Part shown: positions 13,757-20,065 of the stretch, in pieces
How the letters are laid out: each line of letters starts with the position of its first letter
Position numbering within the stretch: the stretch's first letter is position 1
Assembly (NCBI GenBank): GCA_964587655.1
Contig: CAZPMT010000063.1
Location: forward strand, 1 to 29,680
Reading direction: 5' to 3'
Length of the DNA: 29,680 bases
Source of the DNA: CAZPMT01 sp964587655
GTDB lineage: Bacteria; Hydrogenedentota; Hydrogenedentia; Hydrogenedentales; SLHB01
Made by a program: the position numbers and the translations under genes
Notes under the pieces: model-generated
What the model was told of the DNA's origin: nothing
The model's input: only the letters and a program-made list of their open reading frames with translations
Databases searched by the model: none

Positions 13757-16504
13757 ATGGCGGACGTGCCGGGTAACAGCACTCAAGAGGAAAACGCGGC
13801 AACGCACGGCGAAGCCCCGTCCGTGGGTGGGGGCATGCTGTTGGATCAGGCGGCGTTGGATGCGCTGTTTGATGCCGCGCGCAAGGAGGAAGCCGAGGGA
13901 ACATCGCCCGCGCCGGACGCTGCCCCCGAAAAGGTTGAGACGCTTGACGAGGGGGATATCGATTCGCTGCTGAAAGACTATGATATTGACCGTCCGCTTG
14001 TGGATCGCGACATAGACGGCGTCTTGGGGGACGCGAAGTCGCCGGAGGCGGCCGCCGAGGAGAGCGTGTCGGCGAGCGCTGCGGGCGTGCTTTCACAGGA
14101 TATGATCGATGCGCCGACGCCCAGTCCCGAGCCCAAGGAATCCTCAGCGGGCGTGCTCAGCCAGGGTGATCTCGATGCGCTCTTGGCGCAAGCTCAGGCC
14201 GAGTCTGATGAAAAACGTGTGGCGCGGCAAAATGCGATAGAGCATGTTCTCGAGGGTCCCGCTCGCCCGGTTCTTGAGGAGCCGGCTCGTGCGGTTCCCG
14301 AGGAGCCGGCCGCGGTCGTTCCGGTTAGCCGCGAACGCGCGCCTGGCATCATAGCGCGCTACGTCGCCGCGAATGTGCTCAAGACATTCGCGAGCCTGTC
14401 GATAGGTGTCGTGGCTTCTCTTGGAACGTACAATTATCTATACACTCATCCGCAACAGGAGGCGGGATTCCCGGTAGCGACGGTTCCCGCGCCGGGCGCG
14501 CTGCAAACGGTTCCCCTTGAAGCGCCTCCTGAAGGACAAGACGCCGCTGGAAAGACCGCCGCCACGCCGGGCGTCGAGACGCAGCCAGACGCGCCCGCTT
14601 TGCCCACTCCGGAGGGGGCGCGTACGGAGTACGATGAGATTGCGTCTACGTATCCCGTGGTGCTGGAAAACCGGAAAGCCGGTGAGATGCGTGTTCTCCG
14701 GCAGCGGATCGATGACTTCATCAACGCGTCTCCATCGCATCCTAAAGCGGTGGATGTGCTGCAATGGAAGGCGCACCTCTACGAGTTGGAGCACAAGCCC
14801 TACGCGGCTCGCGAGGTGTACCGGAAAATACTGACTGCGTACAGCGACTCCGCCGACCTCGATTCGGCACTCTTGGGCGCGGCGGAGGCGGCGAACGAAG
14901 TGGGCCATCCGCAGGAAGCCATTCGCTGCGTGGAGCGGCTTCTGGCGGACTTCCCGGAATCAAAGCATCTCGCGGAGGCGCAAGTGGCGCTGGCGGACGC
15001 CTATCTCGCCACGGGAAAGACCGGGGATGCAGGCGCACTGTATGAGCGGGTAGCGGGCGGCGAGCCGGGCTCGCCCGGACAAGCGGACGCACTCGTGGGG
15101 TTGGCGCGCGTCGCCATGGAACACGCGCGGTACGATGAAGCCGTCAAACTACTCGAAACGCGTCTGGCGCTGGCGGCGCAGAGCGAGGGTGTTGACAAGG
15201 TCAATCTGCTGCTTGCGAAGGCGTACCGCGGCGCGGGACGTTTGGCGGAGGCACGGGAAACGCTGAATGGCATGTTGACGAGCTTCCCGGAATCCGATGT
15301 ATTGCCTTCGACGCTCGTGGAGTTGAGCCGTGTGCTTGAAGACATGGGGTCTCGCGAGGAGGCCCTGCAGGTGGCCCGTCAAGCAACGGAGCAGTATCCA
15401 AAGGATGCGCAGGTGCTGCGAAACGAGGGGTCCATTCTGGCGTTGAACGGCAAGTATCGCGAGGCCGCGGACCTGCTGATGTCGGCGGCGCGTGCGGGCC
15501 TTAGTGACCCGCAGGTGCTGCTCGAAGCGGCACGGAACTATCGCGACGGGGAAGCGTTTGCGGAGTCGCGCAAGACCTACGAGCGCATGGTGACGCGTTT
15601 CCCGAGATCGTCGCAAGCGTTTATCGGCAGGCTGGAATGGACGGAGGCGCTATATCGCGACGGGATGCAGAAGGAAGGCATCCGGCGCCTCGAGGAACTC
15701 GCGGCGTCCGTTCAGGCCGGACCTCAGAGACTCCCCGTTCTGATTTCATTGGCGAAGATGTATCAGGAACTGGGTCTGCAAGAGCGCGCGGCGGAACTGG
15801 CTAAGGAGATCGCGACGGTTTCGACGGAGCCGGAGGTGCTGGCGCAGGCGGCGGCGGTGTTGATTGACGGCGGGGCGCGCGATGAGGGAGTTGCGCTTGC
15901 AGCCCGTGCCGATCTGTCAAAGCTGAGCGACAAGAGCGCCTATGGGCTGCTGGCGAAACAAGGGGGCGCGCTGATTTCTTCCGATCCGCGAAAGGCGGCG
16001 ACGCTGCTCGAACACGCTTACGAAAACTACGCCGCGGAGCGGACGCCGGATCTGACCGTCCGGCTCGCGCAAGCGCACCTGGCGGCGAACGACGCGCCAC
16101 GAGCGGAAGCGTTGCTGTCGCGTCTTGAGGAGGAGGCGCGTCTGAACCCTGTTGACGCGCCGCAGTTGCGAACGGTGGCCGTGGCGGTAGGCGATTACCT
16201 GTACGACAAGAAGGAATTCGCGCGGGCGGCGGAATCGTACCGGCGTTCGCTACTGGGCGATGACGGGAAGAGTCCGGAGTACGCGTGGGCGAAGTATCAA
16301 GTCGCGAACGTGCTTCTTCAGACGGGGGACTTCGCGGGCAGCGCGCAACTCTACCTTCAGGTTTCAAAGGCAAACTCCCCCTGGTCGCGGGAGGCCGCCG
16401 TAAAGGCTGAGTATGCCCGCGCGGAGCAGCGATTGCGCGAGCAGCCGGCCACGGCGAAGCCGAGCTCAAGCACGAGCGCCGGACCGGGCGTTGCGAGTTC
16501 TTAG
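13757..16504 (+). CDS. Membrane-anchored TPR protein with repeated FliM-like N-terminal motifs
   Basis: A 915-residue protein in three parts. Residues 1-195 are acidic, disordered and Pro/Ala-rich. They contain four short segments resembling the CheY-binding N-terminus of FliM (LSQxEIDALL): LLDQAALDALFDAAR (28-42), TLDEGDIDSLLKDY (62-75), GVLSQDMIDAP (110-120) and GVLSQGDLDALLAQ (132-145 region). An 8-residue proline repeat lies at 166-189. One membrane helix spans about 206-224, preceded by basic residues, which puts the N-terminus in the cytoplasm. The remaining 690 residues or so are consecutive TPR-type helical hairpins (for example ALLGAAEAANEVGHPQEAIR and LVGLARVAMEHARYDEAVKL), expected in the periplasm. 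Such TPR rods act as protein-interaction scaffolds. A promoter precedes it and a histidine kinase/regulator pair follows. No family name can be given with certainty. Confidence 0.75.
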   Translation: MADVPGNSTQEENAATHGEAPSVGGGMLLDQAALDALFDAARKEEAEGTSPAPDAAPEKVETLDEGDIDSLLKDYDIDRPLVDRDIDGVLGDAKSPEAAAEESVSASAAGVLSQDMIDAPTPSPEPKESSAGVLSQGDLDALLAQAQAESDEKRVARQNAIEHVLEGPARPVLEEPARAVPEEPAAVVPVSRERAPGIIARYVAANVLKTFASLSIGVVASLGTYNYLYTHPQQEAGFPVATVPAPGALQTVPLEAPPEGQDAAGKTAATPGVETQPDAPALPTPEGARTEYDEIASTYPVVLENRKAGEMRVLRQRIDDFINASPSHPKAVDVLQWKAHLYELEHKPYAAREVYRKILTAYSDSADLDSALLGAAEAANEVGHPQEAIRCVERLLADFPESKHLAEAQVALADAYLATGKTGDAGALYERVAGGEPGSPGQADALVGLARVAMEHARYDEAVKLLETRLALAAQSEGVDKVNLLLAKAYRGAGRLAEARETLNGMLTSFPESDVLPSTLVELSRVLEDMGSREEALQVARQATEQYPKDAQVLRNEGSILALNGKYREAADLLMSAARAGLSDPQVLLEAARNYRDGEAFAESRKTYERMVTRFPRSSQAFIGRLEWTEALYRDGMQKEGIRRLEELAASVQAGPQRLPVLISLAKMYQELGLQERAAELAKEIATVSTEPEVLAQAAAVLIDGGARDEGVALAARADLSKLSDKSAYGLLAKQGGALISSDPRKAATLLEHAYENYAAERTPDLTVRLAQAHLAANDAPRAEALLSRLEEEARLNPVDAPQLRTVAVAVGDYLYDKKEFARAAESYRRSLLGDDGKSPEYAWAKYQVANVLLQTGDFAGSAQLYLQVSKANSPWSREAAVKAEYARAEQRLREQPATAKPSSSTSAGPGVASS
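14252..14323 (+). repeat. Three imperfect 24-bp tandem repeats (8-residue Pro/Glu linker)
   Basis: Three consecutive 24-bp units encode EGPARPVL, EEPARAVP and EEPAAVVP (residues 166-189 of the TPR protein). They form a proline-rich spacer between the cytoplasmic motif array and the membrane helix. Confidence 0.7.
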
Positions 16505-16575
16505 TTTGGCTGGTTTGTTGTACAGGCTCTAGTGCGGTGATTCACAATTGAGACCACTTATCTTTGGCTTCGGCG

Positions 16576-16678
16576 GTCATTGCGAGGAGGGCTTCCAGCC
16601 CGACGAAGCAATCCCCCCGGGTTGTCTCCACAGGTCAGGGGATTGCTTCGTCGGGCTGGAAGCCCTCCTCGCAATGAC
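16576..16678. repeat. 41-bp perfect inverted repeat (REP/MITE-like palindrome)
   Basis: The left arm 16576-16616 (starting GTCATTGCGAGGAGGGC, ending GAAGCAATCCCC) is the exact reverse complement of the right arm 16638-16678. The 21-bp loop reads from CCGGG to AGGTCA. The arm sequence belongs to the GTCATTGCGAGGAG...GAAGCAATC type of palindromic repeat that I recall from many unrelated bacterial genomes. It lies in the 307-bp space between the TPR gene and the next start (16505-16811), where no coding or other feature is visible. As RNA it would form a very stable hairpin and could end or separate transcripts. Confidence 0.9.
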
Positions 16679-16811
16679 AGTGGTGGTCTTTCTTGCGCGT
16701 CAAATAAGTTGCCAACAGGATGACTCACTGCACTAGCCTGTGGCGCATGGAGTGACACGATAATCACCGCTTTTCGTGGGAGTGTGTTTTAGCGTGACAG
16801 GACTCTTGAGG

Positions 16812-17270
16812 ATGCTTCTTCACGGAATTCCGCAGGCGGGGCCGGCGGAACGGGTCCGGGATTTCCTCACGCGCCAAAATGCATGGTTCGAAACAATTCT
16901 GGCGGAACTGAAGCGGATTCAATCGGGTGAGGACGACGCGGAACTGCTCCCATTGATCGAGAGTCATTCTGTCCTCGTGGAAGAACGCAGCCGGTATGAA
17001 CGCGAGTTTGCGGAAGTGGCTGCGGAATGGCGAAAGGTCTCTGAGGACGTTCCGGGAAAGACGCGAGCGGAGATACGCGCGCTGGCGCGACGCGGCGAGG
17101 CGTTGATCGAAGAGATTCAGACGGAGTACGAGCGGGCCATAGGGACCTTGGACGGCCAGGCAAAAAGCGTGAAGGGCGTGCTCGAGGCCCTGAGCAAGGG
17201 ACGTAAGTCGCTTAGGCGATACGCGCCAGGGCAATCCGGGGATGCACTGTTCATAGACAGGAAAGCATAG
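16812..17270 (+). CDS. Small coiled-coil protein, FlgN/FliT chaperone-like (tentative)
   Basis: A helical protein of about 152 residues with two long amphipathic stretches (from AERVRDFLTRQNAWFETIL, and the RAEIRALARRGEALIEEIQ region) and a short non-helical tail ending ALFIDRKA. The heptad-like pattern, size, and the Arg/Tyr-rich tail with F(I/L)DRKA resemble FlgN/FliT-type flagellar chaperones, which hold hook-associated proteins for export. I cannot confirm family membership by eye. The start is uncertain: ATG 16812 has AGGA 9 bp upstream and fits where helix homology begins, but in-frame GTGs at 16776 and 16794 are possible. It precedes the sensor kinase by 139 bp on the same strand. In FlrBC/FleSR-type loci a chaperone gene next to the two-component pair would be expected. 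Confidence 0.5.
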   Translation: MLLHGIPQAGPAERVRDFLTRQNAWFETILAELKRIQSGEDDAELLPLIESHSVLVEERSRYEREFAEVAAEWRKVSEDVPGKTRAEIRALARRGEALIEEIQTEYERAIGTLDGQAKSVKGVLEALSKGRKSLRRYAPGQSGDALFIDRKA

Positions 17271-17409
17271 CGCCGGCCTCTATGACAAACTTTCGCGGCC
17301 GACTGGCGCTTGGAAGCCGCATGCTCTAGAATCATTGGACCGCGCGGCGTTGAGGCCCTCAATCTGCCGCGGCAAGTTTACGGTTTGTAAAATCTGCGGA
17401 CGGGTATCG

Positions 17410-18642
17410 ATGGCGGATCAGGTCGATGATGTCAAGGCTTTGACGGAAGCTTTCGAGGTGTTCACGCGTTCCACGCACACACTCGAGGAGGCATATCGTC
17501 TTCTCGAGGAGCGTGCGCGGGAACTGGGTGTGGAACTTGCGGCGAAGAACCGGGAGCTTGCGCTGACCAATGACTACCTGAACAACATCCTGGAGAGCAT
17601 GTCGGACGGGGTGATCACGCTGGACACGAACGGCATCATCACGAAGTTCAACCGGAGCGCCTCGGTCATTCTCGAGTACACGGAACACGAGGCGGTTGGC
17701 CAATCGTTCTTTGAGCTGTTCGGCCGCGAGTTCATCGCGCCCGAGGGCGTGATAAGCGCCACACTGCGCACAAAGAGCGGCAGCCAATCCTTCTTTGATC
17801 TGCTCGACCGTGAGTTCGCGACGCAGGATGGCGCAATGGGGACGAAACTGTGCGCGAAGAGCGGCCGCGAGGTATCGGTGAGCGAGCGCGACGCCCCGAT
17901 ATCTGACCGGCAGGGGACGTGTATCGGACACGTCAAGGTGTTTCAGGATCTGACCGAAATCGAGGCGTTGCGTGAACAAGTGCGCCAGGTGGATCGTCTG
18001 GCGGCCATCGGCCAGATGGCGGCGAGTGTCGCGCATGAGATCCGGAACCCGCTCGGGGGCATCCGTGGCTTTGCGGCGTTGCTGGCGCGTGACATTCCGC
18101 CGGAGGATCCACGCTCGCGTCTTGTTGAAAAGATCCTCGTGGGCACGCGGAACCTGAACAGGGTTGTGGACGAGTTGCTGGCATACACGGGGCCGATAGA
18201 CCTGCGGCTTCGTCCGGCGAATTGCGCGGAGCTCATCGACGCGGCCATTTCGTATCTCGAAATCGGCAGCCGCCCGATCACTATTGCCAACACGACGCCG
18301 CATCATCTGAAGATCCAGGCGGATCCTGACAAGATCCGGCAGGTGTTCCTGAACATCCTGCTGAATGCAGTGCAGAGCATCGATGCGGACGGGGATATCC
18401 GCATCTCCGCGACAGTGGAGGGTCCGATGATCTCCGTGGCGGTCCGTGACACGGGTTGCGGGATACCGTCGGAGAAACTCAAGCAGGTGTTCTCCCCTTT
18501 CTTCACGACGAAGGAGAAAGGCACGGGACTGGGATTGGCCATCGCGGCGAAGATCGTTGAAGGCCACGGCGGGTCGTTGCGAGCTGAAAGTGAACTGGGC
18601 GCTGGAACGACGATCGTCGTGTCGTTGCCGAAAGCGGAGTAG
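17410..18642 (+). CDS. Soluble PAS-domain sensor histidine kinase (NtrB/FlrB-like)
   Basis: A 410-residue cytoplasmic kinase without membrane helices. Order: N-terminal helix and coiled coil (about 1-60); PAS domain (about 55-185) ending VKVFQDLTEIEALREQV; HisKA with H209 in SVAHEIRNPLGG; HATPase_c with N315/N319 (FLNILLNAVQ), DTGCGIP (347-353), FSPFFTTK and GTGLGLA (371-377). The PAS core contains a 28-residue duplication (98-124 and 126-152). It would autophosphorylate on H209 and pass phosphate to the sigma-54 regulator encoded 2 bp downstream. The GRGFAALL-like stretch GGIRGFAALLARDI after the H-box is common in kinases paired with NtrC-type flagellar or general regulators. I chose ATG 17410; an in-frame TTG at 17335 would add 25 residues with no family resemblance. 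Confidence 0.88.
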   Translation: MADQVDDVKALTEAFEVFTRSTHTLEEAYRLLEERARELGVELAAKNRELALTNDYLNNILESMSDGVITLDTNGIITKFNRSASVILEYTEHEAVGQSFFELFGREFIAPEGVISATLRTKSGSQSFFDLLDREFATQDGAMGTKLCAKSGREVSVSERDAPISDRQGTCIGHVKVFQDLTEIEALREQVRQVDRLAAIGQMAASVAHEIRNPLGGIRGFAALLARDIPPEDPRSRLVEKILVGTRNLNRVVDELLAYTGPIDLRLRPANCAELIDAAISYLEIGSRPITIANTTPHHLKIQADPDKIRQVFLNILLNAVQSIDADGDIRISATVEGPMISVAVRDTGCGIPSEKLKQVFSPFFTTKEKGTGLGLAIAAKIVEGHGGSLRAESELGAGTTIVVSLPKAE

Positions 18643-18644
18643 AC

Positions 18645-19994
18645 ATGCGGCAAGCCAGGGTATTGGTAATCGATGATGAAGAGTTGATGAGGGAGTACGT
18701 CGAGGAAGCCCTCATCCGCGCCGGACACGAGGTGACGGCGGTCTCCGGAGGCCGGGAAGGGCTAGACCTCCTGCATGAGAAGGGGTTCGACGTCGTCGTC
18801 ACGGACTTGAAGATGACGCCAATGGACGGTCTCGAGGTGGTGCGCCGGGTCCGCGAAGAGCAGATCGATACGCGCTGCATCGTGATGACGGCGTACGGGA
18901 CGATCGAGACGGCGGTAGCCGCCCTGAAGAACGGCGCGGAAGACTATATTCTGAAACCTTTCACGCCGGACGTGCTGGAACTGGCCGTTTCGCGCGCCAT
19001 CGAGCGGGAGCGCCTCACGGAAGAGAACCGCTACCTGCGATCGCAGTTGAACGTCGCATATGACTTCAAAGCGATGGTCGGCGAGAGCCCCGCGATGCGC
19101 CACGTGCATGAACAAATCGAGAAGGTGGCGAGCAGCCGGGCCACGGTCCTGATCCGGGGTGAAAGCGGAACCGGCAAGGAACTGGTCGCCCACGCGATCC
19201 ACTACTCCGGCCCGCGCCGGGACAATCCGTTCATCAAAGTGAACTGCGCGGCGCTTTCCGCGGGACTGCTCGAGAGCGAGTTGTTTGGTCACGAGAAAGG
19301 GTCGTTCACGGGAGCGCATGAGCGGAAAGTAGGCCGTTTTGAACTGGCGGACACGGGAACGCTACTGCTGGATGAGGTGAGCGAGATCAACCTCGAGCTT
19401 CAACCGAAAATCCTGCGGGCTCTCCAGGAACGCGAGTTCGAGCGGGTCGGCGGCACGCACCCGATCCAGGTCGACACGCGCATAGTCGCGACCTCAAACA
19501 GGATCCTCGAACAGGCCGTGGAGCAAGGGAAGCTGCGAGAGGACTTGTTTTTTAGACTGAACGTGATCCAGATATATCTGCCGCCGCTTCGCGACAGGAA
19601 GGAAGACTTGCGCGCGCTGATGGACCATTTCCTGCAGCGGTATGCGAAAGAGAATGGGCGCAACATCAAGGGCTTCAGTCCGCAGGCGCGAACGCTGTTC
19701 ATGGAGTACGACTGGCCGGGGAACGTGCGCGAATTGCAGAACGCCGTCGAACGGGCCGTGGTGCTGAGTTCGGAGGAAGTCCTTGAACCTGGACATTTCC
19801 TGTTGCGCGGAGCGCGTCAGAAGCGGGAAGAGGAGCATGCCCTTAGGGCCGGGACGACGGTCTTGGATATGGAACGGCAACTCATTATGAAGACGCTCGA
19901 GCACTGCAATCAGAACCGGACGCAGGCGGCTAAACTGCTCGGAATCAGCGTTCGGACGCTGCGAAACAAGCTCAAGGAGTATGGCGAGGGCTAG
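18645..19994 (+). CDS. Sigma-54-dependent NtrC-family response regulator
   Basis: A 449-residue activator with the canonical three domains. Receiver domain: acidic pair D10/D11, phosphoacceptor D54 in VVTDLKM, T82, K104. AAA+ domain: Walker A GESGTGKE (172-179), sigma-54 contact loop GSFTGA (219-224, a serine in place of the usual first alanine of GAFTGA), Walker B LLLDEV (240-245), arginine-finger region REDLFFRLNV and sensor II WPGNVREL. C-terminal Fis-type helix-turn-helix at about 424-445 (NRTQAAKLLGISVRTLRNKL). Phosphorylated by the kinase encoded just upstream, it would drive RNA polymerase-sigma-54 at distant enhancers. No clear TGGCAC-N5-TTGC promoter is visible in the window, so its targets are probably elsewhere. 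Flagellar control (FlrC/FleR-like) is possible from context but not proven. Confidence 0.9.
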   Translation: MRQARVLVIDDEELMREYVEEALIRAGHEVTAVSGGREGLDLLHEKGFDVVVTDLKMTPMDGLEVVRRVREEQIDTRCIVMTAYGTIETAVAALKNGAEDYILKPFTPDVLELAVSRAIERERLTEENRYLRSQLNVAYDFKAMVGESPAMRHVHEQIEKVASSRATVLIRGESGTGKELVAHAIHYSGPRRDNPFIKVNCAALSAGLLESELFGHEKGSFTGAHERKVGRFELADTGTLLLDEVSEINLELQPKILRALQEREFERVGGTHPIQVDTRIVATSNRILEQAVEQGKLREDLFFRLNVIQIYLPPLRDRKEDLRALMDHFLQRYAKENGRNIKGFSPQARTLFMEYDWPGNVRELQNAVERAVVLSSEEVLEPGHFLLRGARQKREEEHALRAGTTVLDMERQLIMKTLEHCNQNRTQAAKLLGISVRTLRNKLKEYGEG

Positions 19995-20065
19995 AGGATC
20001 GTCGCATTCCGCGGCGGGACAAATCCCACCGTGAAGGAGACGGCAAACCGGAGAACATAGCGGCC

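Noticed and set aside
17304..17325. Sigma-54 promoter before the kinase gene
   Set aside because: TGGCGC is present at 17305 but no TTGC-type -12 element follows at the required distance.
17359..18567. A 400-codon minus-strand open frame opposite the histidine kinase
   Set aside because: The kinase on the plus strand has every catalytic motif. The opposite frame has no recognisable domain and skewed Arg/His content, so it is a codon-usage shadow.
20012..20031. Rho-independent terminator after the NtrC-type gene
   Set aside because: CGGCGGGA-CAAA-TCCCACCG forms a stem with one mismatch but no T-run follows, and the structure is too short to be convincing.
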